Source: Apoda limacodes (lineage: Eukaryota; Arthropoda; Insecta; Lepidoptera; Limacodidae). From it: a DNA stretch of 64,000 nucleotides. The DNA is taken from NCBI GenBank assembly GCA_946406115.1, contig OX291547.1, positions 9,429,001 through 9,493,000 on the forward strand, in the 5' to 3' direction. Within the stretch, counting starts at the first letter, position 1, and the number at the start of each line of letters is the position of its first letter. The notes under the pieces were generated by a model. That model was not told where the DNA came from, made no database searches, and worked only from the letters and a program-made list of their open reading frames with translations. The position numbers and the translations under genes are program-made. This document shows, piece by piece, positions 11,985 through 25,300 of this stretch.

Positions 11985-12275
11985 GCCAGCGGCTCCGCTC
12001 GCCCTAAATTCGGTTATCGGCGTGGAACTCCTTAATTAACTCCAATTAATTAATTAATGAATTGCTATAGCATGCTATAGGTGCAGCAATAGTTCGTTTA
12101 ACTCTGTTATATTTATTCCCGCAGGAACTTTAGATTTTTAAGGAATGTGCTATTTCGGGACCTAACCTATATGTATGCAAAGTTTTATCCCGATCCGTCC
12201 AGTGGTTGAAGCGTGATTGAGTAACAAACATCCATCCAGACACAAAAACTTTCACATTAATAATAATAGTAGGGT
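11985..12275 (+). mobile_element. SINE/RTE-tail insertion
   Basis: The sequence GCCAGCGGCTCCGCTCGCCC ... ATGCAAAGTTTTATCCCGAT ... GTGATTGAGTAACAAACATC ... CACATTAATAATAATAGTAG matches a very common lepidopteran short interspersed repeat with a repeated TAATA tail. A related copy lies at about 44870-45090. It truncates the OTU pseudogene. Confidence 0.6.
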
Positions 12276-12391
12276 AACACAAAAAAGACAATTATACCAC
12301 GTAAACGTAAGAAAATACAGTAGTTTAACAAAAACCATTTGGTATTAATTTAGATATAAATAATTTATGTACAAAAAGTAATGAAATCCCA

Positions 12392-12486
12392 TCAAAAACA
12401 TAAATGTAAGATGAGAGCCAAGTTCATCATCCAGGGCATATATCATAATATTGAACTTGGCTCTCATCTCACATTTATGTTTTTGA
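12392..12486. repeat. 34-bp-stem hairpin (pre-miRNA-like or mini-MITE)
   Basis: Arms 12392-12425 and 12453-12486 are complementary over 34 bases with one mismatch (A.C on the plus strand, a G.U wobble if the minus strand is transcribed). The loop is 27 nt (12426-12452). The arms contain GATGAGAGCCAAGTTC and its complement. No coding sequence overlaps it. Confidence 0.75.
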
Positions 12487-12799
12487 AGGCATTAATGAAA
12501 TTCACCAGTATTAAAGATCCGTTATAAAAATACGGATACGTACTTTTTTTTCCTGCGAATTCAGATTTCCGAATCATCACTGCTTGGAACTCATATAGGT
12601 AACCATCGCTAGACTTTGGACTAACCATATCGATTATCTTACCTGATAAGATGCAATTTTATATATAAATGATTGTAAGCTTACCATGTCCCGTCTCGTC
12701 GCGTCACGCACCTATTTTCACTGATAAGAAAACAATAATTACGGACCTATCTGCAAGTGTAGCTGGTAGTTAAACCTTAAACAGTATCTTTAAAGCAGC

Positions 12800-13085
12800 T
12801 AAGTGAATTTGATTGTTTTGGGAATAAAACATCATCATCATATTAGCCTATTTTGATCCACTGCTGGACATAAGCCTCCCCCATGGCGCGCATTTCTGTT
12901 TCTTTGCCTTCCGCATTCAGCCGCCACCGGGCCCTATTAAGGTGAACGATCTATCAGGCTAGAGGACATCGCCCTCCTACGCGATCTCCACTCTAGGACA
13001 CGTTAGCTCCATCAGCATTCGGTTCTACACCATACTAGAACCACCGCCAAAATTCCTAGTATCTTGAATGCAGCATTGAGCAACT
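12800..13085 (+). repeat. Dispersed repeat with CATCATCATC head
   Basis: CATCATCATCATATTAGCCT ... CCACTGCTGGACATAAGCCT ... GCCGCCACCGGGCCC belongs to a repeat I recognise as widespread in Lepidoptera, with an ACTGCTGGACATAGGCCTCC core. It has no open frame. Confidence 0.55.
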
Positions 13086-13565
13086 CATTCTTCAGGATAT
13101 TTGTAGGTTAACCTGATCTCTACTATTATTATTAAAGAAGCAAATAGTCATCTAAATCATCAACGAGACGAGAGAGTCTTCTAAAGTCGAATTATTGTGT
13201 TACCGGGGAAACTCTAGGCCAATCGGCGATGAACTACGTCAAAAGTCAATCAAGTATTGGTTATGGTAAGTGGTACATGGTTACTTCAATTGATCAATAA
13301 TGTTTAAAATTTAAAAACATTAGTTAATTGACCGAGGTGACACGTAGTCCTTAATTTTAAATAACACTGGCATAATATTTCGTGACTCTTTCGAACCATA
13401 GAGAAACACGTCCCCCATTCGCATCAGGATACCGTGTTGCGGTAAGTTCCGATTATTAGTGATCGACATTAACACACAAATTAATTATGACTTTTATTCT
13501 TTTAAATTCTATTGCCGCATTATATTTTTCTATTTTTGTGCCTCTATTGCCATATGGTTAGTAAG
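13086..13565. other. Intergenic, nothing recognised
   Basis: AT-rich, short frames only. Confidence 0.4.
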
Positions 13566-13655
13566 TACAGGGCAACAAACTTTTCATTCATTCATTTCAT
13601 GGCGAAGATAGTTACGATTTTTGACCACCGGGCCAAAAAAGTTTGTTGCGCTGTA
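13566..13655. mobile_element. Candidate 90-bp MITE
   Basis: TACAGGGCAACAAACTTTT at 13566-13584 is mirrored by AAAAGTTTGTTGCGCTGTA at 13637-13655, giving 18 of 19 positions as terminal inverted repeat. The element starts with TA and ends with TA, so a TA target site is possible. Confidence 0.4.
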
Positions 13656-16600
13656 TTTGTACTATAATGAATTGTTTTTTATAACATTGGCGTTTTTATT
13701 ATAATAAACAAGATCCTGACATTGCCAGTCTGGCAGTTCCCGTTTGTTCTGTCTTTCTTCATAGACGCCTTCGATGACGCACTGTATGAATGAAAAATTA
13801 TGAATAGGCTGAGATAATAAATAGGCTCAGGTACCAGTTGCACCCTTGAACTACTGAAATGAATTCTGTGATAGTAACGGCAAATGGCGCTGGTTTTCTA
13901 GAGTTCGTAAACGTTTACGGAGTCCTAATTCCAGCACTCTGCAGTCTGTCCGTTCGAGTATGTCACAATTGTTTGTAAGCGGAATAAATTTCAGGCCTGA
14001 AATTTTGACATGTGTAGAATGTGGTCAACATTCTATAAAAACAGAATAAAATTATAGTCTAAACGTCTTATAACGCCATCCATTCTGGGACGTCAGAGAG
14101 GAATTTTTATATTTCTTTAAACAAACGATTGTATGATTTAGCTTTATTTGTATGCTGCACAATTTTTAATGTAGGGTTACAAGTTCTTACAAACTAAATA
14201 TTCGGGATTCTTGTTTGTGAGAAAAGTTTTAAAAATATATAGTTATTTGTTTAACAAGTGGGCAAAGATTGCCAACTTTAAATCCCGAGCTAACAGAGTA
14301 GTCTAGAATTTAATCACGAGCGTAGCGAGGACCTAACAATAGCATTTATAACTTGTAAGACGTCGCAACTCAAATTGGTGAATGTAACAATTAAAGTAAA
14401 AGTAATTGTCAAAGTTATTTTTAACAATTACTTTAACAATCATTACGGTGCAATCCAGCCTAAGGAACCATATTAATATGATAATAATTTAAATGACCAT
14501 TAAATTATAACATTTCATTTAATCAATGCAAAAATTATGAAATAATGTCATGTGTCGAAAAAAAATATAATTTACTTACTTTAATATACATAAGTCTAGG
14601 CATATTATGGAAATAAGTTTATTGCACACGAAACAACCTTCAAATAACTAAATACATCGGTGCTGAGCAAATAAAAATTATGACAAGATTCAATGGAATG
14701 TAAACGTATTACATGAACACATAACTATGAACACATTTTCGGGTGCCGTCTCGATTTGCGCTAACAGCGCGCCTAAAACTCGGTTTTAATTGCACTTACG
14801 GCACTCACAAACCTCTTGACACATATGATGTTTCTAAGTAGCATCTTCGAGCTTACAGAGCCTTCGGTAAAGAGATGTTGTAAAGACGAACATATATCAT
14901 ATTGACAATTCTTGTTACTCTTTGGAAAAATTATTTAAGTCGTGATAATAAAACTGTAATACACATTTTTCTTGCAAAAAGAAGCTATAAAACGTGTCAC
15001 TGGGTGCAATTTACACAACAATGTTAACATATTCCTATAACGTGGTAAAATCGAAAACCAATAAAACTTTTAAATGTAGTTTTTATGTTAAATTATGTTT
15101 ATAAAATATCAGTTTCGATTTGAAGTTAGAATTTAAATATGGTCCTCGCATAAGCTCTCCCACACTCGTAAATCGTATGATCGCAAAACGGGACGTACTT
15201 TCAGTAGAAGCCAAAGAAATCTGGCTTCTTTTTATAACCATTAGGAAAATAATTTGATTATCAAGTAATATGTTTAATGTATATATACTCAAATCTCACT
15301 TACTCAACTCAACATTACTAACATTAAACATAATACTTAAAAATAAAATACGCCTATTAACTAACTCAGTAATGAAGTTACTAAAACAATTTTTCATGTT
15401 TCAAACTTAGGCTGTTAAAAAACGGTTAAAAACCATTTTTTCCTGGTTAATTTTTTTCACAAATTTACAAAAACAATGTAAAGTAATATGAAATATAAAT
15501 AACTATAACTATAAATTGACGCCAAATACATTTAGCAAAAGTATTCTGTACCCACTTATGAATATGTTTTTTTACGAACCAGCTTTTTATACCGCTACTG
15601 TGCGGCATAGGAATCAGGTTTTTTTTTTAAATTTATCAAAAAAATTCTACACACGCATTTAACATGAAAAACTTAAAAATAAAAAAAAGATGAATTTTGA
15701 AAAAACTAAATATAACAAAAAAATATTTCTCATACATCAAGTCCCGATTATAGATTTTATTTGTAACTTTGCCTTTAGTTGTTTTAATCAGCAATACATA
15801 TTTGTCGGAAGAACAGAGCGTGAAAAAATAACACTTATCAAACTTTTTAGTTATCCTACTAATATAATAATTGCTAAAGTTTGTGAGTGTGTAAGTATAG
15901 TATGTTGGTTACTTCTTCACGCCACAACTGTTCAGAGTTGGCTAAAATTCGAAATGGAGATAGCAGCTTATACCCTGACTTAACACTTAGGCTAAAATAA
16001 CATGGAAAATTCAAAAATTTCCCACAGAAATAACTGAAACCGAATTCTTATAGCCTACAGCTTTTTTTTAATTAAATTAAAAAAAACCACTATGATAACA
16101 TTTTTTAGCGCGGGCGTAGCCGTAGGCATCATTTGTTAAAATTCATTACAATAGCAGTTTTACTAATTAATTATTATATAAAATTACAAAACCTTTTCAA
16201 ATATTTTATCTTTTTAGGGCACGGGGTAAAAGTATTACTAACAGTTTTTATATGTTTCATAACTATTATAAATCCATTGCTTATTAAACTTACCATTTAA
16301 AGGTATGATATATATTACAACGATTTTTTAGAGATTCCAATACGTAACCCGTTCGATTCTTATCGTTGAAAGCCTTTAGTTACGATGCGACAGATGAACT
16401 GAATAACCGTTGCTTTTTAGAGTTCCATACCCGAAGGGTGCTAACGGAGCCCTATTATACTAAGTCTACGCTAGTTGTCGGTCTGTCCGACCTATAAAAA
16501 AAAAGGCTCTATAATTTAGTTAAGTAGGTAGGGGTTAGCTAATGGCTGGAAACAAACCAACGTCATTATATAGAGGACAGCCTCTTTTCACCAACCACTT

Positions 16601-16687
16601 CATACCGACGTGACAGGTGGTGAGCATAACTCAACTTTGCTTCTGATAGCAGTGTACGTTGATTAAGGCTAACTCTATTAGTCTCAA
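13656..16687. other. Long AT-rich intergenic stretch
   Basis: No coding exon is recognised. About 14740-14890 is less AT-rich (CGGGTGCCGTCTCGATTTGC) but no frame or repeat boundary is clear. The 97-codon frame at 15690-15983 is low complexity and unsupported. A fragment of the GGTTCCGTACC-type repeat lies reversed at about 16420-16490. Confidence 0.35.
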
Positions 16688-17682
16688 GGGCAGTGATCGG
16701 AATTATATGAGCTAATTTACCTAAAATTCAAAGAACACGGACAAACAGCGGAGACTTCATTACATTTTTTTTTTGGGATAATTGTCTCGGGTTTTGGGAC
16801 ATTGTTTAGGTACCATTAATTAGGTACAATTAATTTTATAAATGCAGTCAAATATTTGAATTCGTTTCCTGTCAAGAAAAACAAGTACGTTATTTTTATA
16901 ACTTTTAATACTATTTATTTATTTCATACATAAAGGTTTTTTTTAATTTTGTTTTGTTTTATTATACGGAAAACATACAAACTTTTTATGATTCGTTAAA
17001 GTCAAAACGTTATTTAAGGCGTGGTTTTTTTTTATCATGGCGAAGTTCACGAACAAGCAACGTTTAGAAACCGTTAAAACTTACTACCGTAATTCTGAGT
17101 CTATAGTCGCAACTTAAATAGCGGAATCTCCAATTGTTGTTACTCGTCTAATCTCGAGAAATGGTCCAGTCGATCGGCCACCTCGCTCATGCGATATGTC
17201 ACCGTTGAATTTTTTTTATGGGTTTACCTTAAGTCGAAAATAGGCATAATATCAAACCCGAAATTGACAACTTATCAGGTGATATGTATTGGACCAAAAT
17301 ACTCGGTCGCTGCCGTCGTGCTCGTTTTGGTCATATGAACGATGTCTAATTCCATACATGATTGTAACAAGTGTACTAAACCTGGAATAAATTGTGAAAA
17401 TAATATATTTATATGTTTGTTCCGTATTATAAAACTAAACAAAATTAATAAACTCTTTATTTACGAAATAAATAAATAGTATTAAAAGTTATAAAGATGA
17501 CGTACTTGTTTTTCTTGACAGGAAACAAATTCAATTTTTTTTACTGCATTTATAACATTATTTTAAAATTTCCCAATTGCCAAACAATTGTCCCAAAGAA
17601 ATATGTTGTCGTAAGGAAGTCTCCGCTTTCGCTCTGTGTTCCTTGAAGTTTAGATAAATTAACTCACCTAATTCCACTACCC
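16688..17682 (+). mobile_element. Mariner/IS630-like deletion derivative with about 280-bp terminal inverted repeats
   Basis: Left arm 16688-16982 and right arm 17410-17682 are long imperfect inverted repeats. They share the blocks GAACAC...GCGGAGACTTCNTTAC, TTTCCTGTCAAGAAAAACAA, TATAACTTTTAATACTATTT and ATTATACGGAA, in opposite orientations. The middle 430 bp hold the two ends of a transposase gene. An exact target duplication is not clear because the outermost bases have drifted. The element is about 1 kb and non-autonomous. Confidence 0.7.
17037..17352 (+). pseudogene. Transposase remnant (N- and C-terminal ends only)
   Basis: ATG 17037 opens 26 codons beginning MAKFTNKQRLETVKTYYRNS. This matches the helix-turn-helix start (DUF4817-like) of a transposase family common in insects. 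After a deletion, about 17171-17200 reads PPRSCDMSPLNFF, the family's last catalytic-region motif (PPRSCDLTPLDFFLWG). About 17308-17341 reads GRCRRARFGHMNDV, the family's C-terminal end. The catalytic core between them is deleted and a stop ends the first part, so no enzyme can be made. Confidence 0.65.
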
Positions 17683-19279
17683 ATAAGTCATAAATACCAG
17701 AATAATACACCCCTTTGCCAATTTTAGAGAAATATAAGAGGTAAATCAGGATTTTCTAACAAATAATAAAAAAAAACAAAAAGCAAAAATTTAAAGATCT
17801 CTAAATTCAAGAAACATGTTCTTGTTCTTTTTGCTATATCAAAAAAGATATAAATACAAGCTTCAAATTTAAAACGATTATAGCGTAATATCTAAACTAA
17901 AAAAACAAATCATAAAAACCGGTTAAGTGCGAGTCCGGCTAGTGCATTCCGTGGTGCAGAACCCTCGGTGCGAGAGTCAGACTCGCATTAGTTATATAAT
18001 AAGTACCTGGTCTACGTAAAGTACACAAATTATACTTGAGATTAAGTCGTTTTTTAATTTGATATGGTTCTTACGCGAAAAATAAAATAAAACATGAATT
18101 GAAAGGCATTGTTCTTTTCAATGATAACGCACACGCTTAAAAAAGAATGTTACATAAATTTACGATACAGACGTTGAGGCTTAGGACAAAGTTTTATATT
18201 CATATCTAAGCATTTTAAACTCTACAGATTATTTTCTATTTAAGATCAGTGAACAATAGCAGGACATACAAAACGAATCAAAGTTAAATCAAAATATATT
18301 ATAAAAATTTTATGTATTTTTTCATGTGTACTAAGGCCCCTTGTAGATGCTAAGCAATGTTGTTTACCATGATAAAGTCATGCAACATATGAAAAAAAGC
18401 GTGTCCACGTGACGTACGCTAGACGGCATCCCGGCGGCATACGGCGCGTGTACTCGCGCTTATAACACAATAGAGGCCTGATTGTATTTTTTAGCACCAA
18501 GTAAATGATCCAACAATTTAGTAAAGGGATACACAATGTACATCTTGATAAAGACAAACTTTACTATTATGAATAAACCGCTGAACTTGAACCATAACCT
18601 GCAAGGGTTTGAATTGAAAACTACAAACAATTACGTCAGTGTACTCGGAGAATTTTTATTTGGCTTATAAAAGAAATTACAAACTCGGGAATAAGACTTC
18701 GCAAAATGCCAAGTTTTGAAACAGTTAGGGACACTTAAGAGAGCAGTAAAACTACACGTTTCTCCATTTCCGAAACCTAGTACAATTATTACGAAATATT
18801 GTAGATCAGTAAATATTTTTAATTGTTTATATTTTCCTTCAAAATCCATACGAACCACCTTAGTTTTTCATAACATCTGGGTACAACATTTTCAAACATC
18901 GGGCTAGGTTTTGGAGTGGCGGGAAGAAACATTATCGCATTTTTTAATAATAAACGTGCAGCTACACTGCCCTCTTAAAAGACAATTAAGAGCGCAGTTA
19001 TTTGACGCTTTTATTCTGCCAAAATAAAAATTAAAAAAACTTAATTCATCTTAGTTCACAATGTATAACTACATCAACAATGAGATAAACGGCGTTTAGG
19101 TAGCACCTGAAACAGCCTCGTTGCGTAATTTTAACAAACTTGCGACATTTATGAAGATCTTTGTCAAACTATACTTTATGCCTGTGCGCCTTATGGGTGA
19201 AGCGTATTGACGCCAGCTAGGTAGAGACCGACAAGGTTTTACGTAAATAATATGATTCGCTGCCGCAATTTCAATTAAT
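17683..19279. other. Intergenic / downstream flank of CLPTM1L
   Basis: A fragment of the GCGAGTCCGGCT-type dispersed repeat lies at about 17925-17995 and a GC patch at about 18410-18460 (GGCATCCCGGCGGCATACGG). The right part (19016-19279) is the likely 3' untranslated region of CLPTM1L. The open frames at 18631-18907 overlap on opposite strands and show no domain. Confidence 0.4.
19010..19015 (-). terminator. Candidate polyadenylation signal of CLPTM1L
   Basis: TTTATT on the plus strand, i.e. AATAAA in the sense of CLPTM1L, about 265 nt after its stop codon. A second candidate lies about 360 nt further on. Confidence 0.45.
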
Positions 19280-19388
19280 CTAATCATTCTTCTTTCCAAG
19301 TTGTTCTTTTTTGACAGGTTTCAACTCTTCAGGATTCTCGTCCATGCTGGTTGCTATGTCTGTACGAGATTTGTCCACTGGATACAAC
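19280..19388 (-). CDS. CLPTM1L: CLPTM1L exon 8 (last)
   Basis: The acceptor TTTTCCAG|GTTGTA completes Trp, then LYPVDKSR, the family's conserved start of the cytosolic tail. A short charged tail ends LGKKND and TAG at 19282-19280. Lysines at positions -3 and -4 form a KKxx ER-retrieval motif. Confidence 0.92.
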
Positions 19389-22300
19389 CTGGAAAAGCAA
19401 TATTTGTCATTGTTAGGAGTACTTTGTCAAAGGATTAAAGAAAACGCGTGTATTGATTTTTTAATGACTTATAGATTACGTCCAAATAGATTACGGAGTT
19501 GATTTTTAGTTATTTTGCTATGAACGTCCGTAATCAATTACACATCAGGATAAATAATCACCCCCATACATCTTAATATTAAATAATTCACTTCCCATTC
19601 CTTCTCACTTCTGATCGTACAATAAAAAGTTTAGCGTATGTTTCTCTGTACCTACGTGTTATTAAATTTTTTTCATCGCCGATTTCTAACATAGAACTTC
19701 GTACTTCGGAATTTTCTTAAATTTGGGCGTTAGGTGCGCATTACAATATAGGTCTGATCAAATTTCACAAAATAATTTCACACTAAAAAATACTAAAATA
19801 CACTTTTAACATAATGTAAAATAGACTTACTACAAAATATTTTTTAGTTGTAAGTAAAAGAGAGCTGTTGAAACAAATAGCAACACCAGTTTCAACATAT
19901 GTCGTATATTTTATTTTTCTCTTATGTTATGTCTAATGATGCCTAATTTCATAGTAAAATAATTGAAATTTACGATTATTATATATTTTAAATCAAGTAA
20001 GTACTGCAAAAAACTGTGTAAAAAGTTTGATTTATTTTCAACATTGTGGAAAAACAATGTTAAGGGTTTCGATAAGTAGGAAATTTAATATAAAGAGTTT
20101 TCTCACACAGCTTTTTTAAAATATTTCACTGTGTGCGCAAGTACTCATTATAGATTAGATTTGTGGACTCAGACAATGACTGTAGTAACCGAATCCTAGA
20201 CTACCATGGCCTAACTTGCACTTTACTTGTTTTTTTTTTTTAAAGTTGTTAAACTTCTATTCACCAGTGATTCTTAAAATTCAGAAAAATGAAAGAATTC
20301 TACACCATGATTAGTTAAAAAGGAAACGGAACATTTAGTGCACGCCAAAATACATGCCTAAATAGGCGGTAAAGTGGGCAAAGGTTTTGGAAGTGGGTGG
20401 AAACCTAAGATGAATGAATGTTGGCGCGAAGATATATACAAGTGTATACCCGGAGGGTTTGAGAGACCAGACGTAGCGATAATAGAAACGGTTTAACGCG
20501 ACCATTATAGAATGCAGATTATTTGATGGTAAGGTTACGTGAAAAATATGTGTTTAAAAGGGTTAGGTCAGTAGACCTTTTTTTAAATGCACATCAAAAA
20601 AACTTATCACCCGTCAATTTATTTACATCAAATATTTTTTACATCAAAATAATCATTATAATGCAAACAAACCAAATCTTTAATAAAACTAGGACTAGAA
20701 ATAATCCAAAAATATGCATTAACGCTATTTTATATTTTTTCGTTTAATGCGCGACACGACACGCTCAGCAAATTTAATAATTATTTATCGCTATTTATAT
20801 AGCATTATTTTTAACGTTGATCTAATCTTATCTTATTTAAGAGGCCAACAGTTAAAGACCACGTTTCTGTACCATAAGTAATCACTGTAGACTTTCGTCT
20901 TTAGGCACTGAGATATTTTGGACGAAAAGATGTTGCGTAGTTTCTGGAACGCTGCCTAACCGAGCTAGATTCTTCGGTTAACCTCTTCTTCAAAGTTGGA
21001 CCTACCTAACTGAACTACTGACCTAGGTATGTGCATTCGTTAACAACTTCAAGAGTAGCGTTCCCACCAACAACCGGTATAAGCGCGACATGGACATTGA
21101 ACATTATCTTCGTTTTATCCATATTCATTTCAAGGCCAACCTGTTGGGGAACTCCGCTAAGGTCTTTGAACATCGTGCCTAGGTCTTCCAGCAATTGTGC
21201 CATGACCACTATATCGTCGGCAAATCGTAGGTGATTGATGTATTCGCCATTTATGTTGACGCCATATCCTTTCTATTCCACCTTCAACAAATCCTTTAGC
21301 GCAGTTGTGAACAGGTTCGAAGAAATAACGTCACGATCTTACTCAGTTATAGCGAATAATTAGATTATTATGACCAGAGAAATGGTGTTTCACTTAAGAC
21401 TGCTGTATAGGCTAGACCGCGTAAATAGGCCGTTTTTGTGCAAATACTGTGGCTTAACTATAGCACCTAAAGGATTAAAAAAACTACATATTATAAAACT
21501 TGCATTTGTCTAGTGCATTACCTAAATGAGTGATTTTCATTTATTGTATTGAATGCAATAAAAAATCTGGAAGTAACCATTGTTTCAACACTTGGGCTAA
21601 TTTTTAAAGCGTGTATTGCATTTTATTGTAATGAAAGTTGATTAAATAATTATTATAGCTTTTTATATAGTGCATTGAATCTAAGTTGCAAGCAAAAACT
21701 ACAAAACGGTTAAAACGGTGAATCCCATACTTAAAAAAATAAGTTTCAAGGCGTCTTTACGGAATATTTTACTAAGGAAGTATATAACAAATATATCTTA
21801 TAGTAAATGTATATGACATTGTGTAATGATTTTTAGTACATTTACATATACAACATTAGTATTACAGAAATTAGCTTTCTAAACTATATCGCCCTCTTAA
21901 ATAATTTGCCTTATACGTTAAAAATATACAAGCTATGTTTTAACAAAAATGAAGTACAAAGTTCAATGTGCGCTAGTTATTATTAGATATGCGTCCATAT
22001 AAAAGCTCCACTTTTCATTAAATAGCGATGCGTGACGAACTCAATTTTTTGCTAAAATAATAATATTTTGAGGTAAGCATTTTGCAGTGCAATCAATAGT
22101 TTTGATTAGGATTTGGAAAATAAGATTTTATGATTTACAGTAAATTTTTTTTTTTTACTTAATCAGGTATCAACGCTTCTATGATCGCTCTTGCTGCTGT
22201 ACACACTTGTCTAGGAGGTAAAGAATACAAAGAGACTAACGTATAGAGAAAGTAAACTCACCACCGCTGATATAAATAGACGAGGAAGACAAGATCGTCA

Positions 22301-25300
22301 CGGAAACAAGCGACGCGGTGCGCCGTGGGCATCGTAATGATGAACGCGAAAATGTCATCGATAAACGTGTTGAACGCCTTATACATGAAGGCTCGCCAGG
22401 GCAGAGCGGCCACGGACCGCAGCCGGTAATTAACGAATAACTGTGGTAGCATGAATAAGAACCCAAATGCGTAGACACCGTTCACCACGCTGTTTAATGC
22501 CCACGAATACCAACTGAAATATAAATAAAACTTATTGTTTCACAAATATATTCCTATTTCACAAGTGTTTTATTTATTTGAAACCCTAGTCCTACCATAC
22601 CAATTTCTCACTTCTGTGTTCCTAGTATATAAATCCACATAGACCTCGATAAAATAAGATAAATGAAAAAAACATATAATAAACACACGCAGACATACAT
22701 ATTAATATTCTATCTAGGCATCTTCAAATAAAAACACATTATATCTTGGCCAAGTGATAATAATTCAATATATATAAAAAAAAAAAAAAAAAAAAAAAAC
22801 AAAGCTGTTGGTGTAAAGAATTTGTCCTACATATGTGTATCTCTACTGATTAAAATATGTATGTTAAGTTATTAACTAGTGTAAGGCTATATTATATTTT
22901 AAAATGTAGTTGAAAAAATATAAAAGATTACCTGCTGAGTTTCTTGCCGGTTTTTTTCGGCAGTAAATCATTCCGAACCGGTGGTAATTTTTTAATTAAT
23001 AATTAAACTGGCGATTCAAAAGTGCTGTTTAAAAGTATATTTGATTAAAAAAGTTTAAGTTTGGGTTAGTGTTACCTCTTATGCGGCTCGTAGATCAGCG
23101 AGTATGCGGCCCCGGCCACGCACAGCGGGTACAGTACCATGGAGAGGTACCGCATAGCTTCCGCGTCCGCTGCAGCTGTAGTCTGCTCGGCTTCGATTAC
23201 TTCACGCCATATTCGTGGCTTTAAGCCCGAAAATGATATCCGCAGGTGGAGAATTTTGGTTACTTTCCACATCTGAAACATAAAAGTATTACTTTGCGTG
23301 ATAAAATAATATAACTAATAACTCTGCAACCAAGAAACACTTGCATTCACAGATTTACCTACTAGAGAAGCTCTTACTGCTGCAATTCTAATGTATGTAT
23401 TCTATAGCTTTATAAAGCTTTTCATGTTACATATTCAAAATCATTTATCTTAATCCTAACTTAATTTATATTTGTGAGTCTCTATCCTATTTATTTGTTG
23501 TTTTTTTTTATATTGCTTAGCGTCGCATGCGTATGTAATTTCTTGAGTATAAACAAAAAGTTTGCGATTCTGTTCATCCGCGTGGAATTTGGTTATAGTT
23601 ATTCCTGTGGGAATATTTGAATGTTTCGGTATAAGTCTATTCAACACTGTGTGCCAAATATCAAATCAAATATAGACTAGATATGGGTTTCTATAATTAT
23701 TGCTATGAAATTATACCCACAATATTTTTCTATTTAGCGTCAGAGCCGCCTTGATCGGTTTGATTTTTTAAATATTTATTTCTATGCCAAATATTGCCTT
23801 AACGATTTAATGTTGGCAATTAATAAAAAAATATAAAAATAATACTTGTAGGTATAGTCCCCATTGGTTGCTCCGTTGAGATTGCAATAACGAACAGACT
23901 TTCACAAATATATATTAGTTAGGATAGAATTAATCCATCATAACAACAATCAAGAATTACTTCAATAATAGCGCTAACGCCTGCTGGTACAAGCACTAGC
24001 ATGGAAGTCTCTTCATCCAGCAGGTAACAAAAGATGACGAACTGAGAAAAAGCTCGCCACAGCACAGTTCGCGCCGATAGCCCAGCCAGCGATCGTTTTC
24101 GACGCCAAAATGACACATCATTCTTGAACGCCAGGAAGTCGAATAGGAGCTATCCAATTGAAAAATGTCATAATTAGTCTTCGCACGAAAATTGCTTCAA
24201 CTGTCACTAAAAAAAACTTTTTAATAAAAAAAACAACCGGCTTTAAAAAGATGCACTAAAAAGGTAAAAATAATTACTTATTGCCAAAAATCTGATCTGA
24301 ATCATAATGAAATCATTTTTAAAAAGTTTTTATTTTTTACTTCTGAGTGACGAATTAGAAGAAGTACACTAATAACATCCATAATCGTAACAAAATTTTT
24401 AACAATCATCAACATAAAAAATTTAAGACTTCTATGGTTTTCTCATGGATACCATTGTCAGAACTAGACCAAATTGGAATGGGACCACACGGGAAACACT
24501 AGCTTCACACAGGTGAAAGTTCTGAGGTAACAAACCAAAAAAATAACCGTCGTATTGAGAACCTCCTCCTTTTTTAAAGTCGTTTGACAAAGCTTAAATA
24601 GTGTCAACTAGGAGAGTGGTGTTTGTGCTTCGTTTTACTTTATCAGATTGCACGGAGGCTTATGATTTTTGCAATATGTTTATGTATGTTAGCAAGTTGT
24701 TCATCTGTTCTCTTATAACTCCTTATCATCTTATTTTGAGAAACAGAGTGTCATTCGATGCATCTTAACAATAAGCGTGCCATAGGGTGTATAACTTGTT
24801 ATTAAATCTAATAAAGCTGATAAGTATTAAACTTAACAATAAAAGAATTTAAAATAAATCTGTCATTTTTGGAATCACTTGAATAGTCGGGTTTTTAGTC
24901 CTTAAACTTCCACTTGTTTTCATTACCTAAACTGACATTTTAAAATAAATAATAGCTTTTTTAACAATTTACCTTATTCCAAACCTTTCAATCAGATTCA
25001 AAAAAGAAACACAATTGAAAGCAACTGTAACACACAATACTAAAACCACTAAAATCGTAACAACCACAGCTGAGGGCAAAATAATAAGACACAAATCTAC
25101 AAATAAAACCACCCGACATAAATACAATTGTACCGCCCGTGTTACACACAATGTTTTTATAACATTTGCGAGTAAATAAATAAAAATATAAGGTAAAAAA
25201 TAAATAAACTCTCCAAAACATAATTTAAATGGCGGGAACAGAATTTGTTTTTATACAACTAAGGTGGAAAACAAGCTTACGGTCGGCCTGGTGGTAAGCG

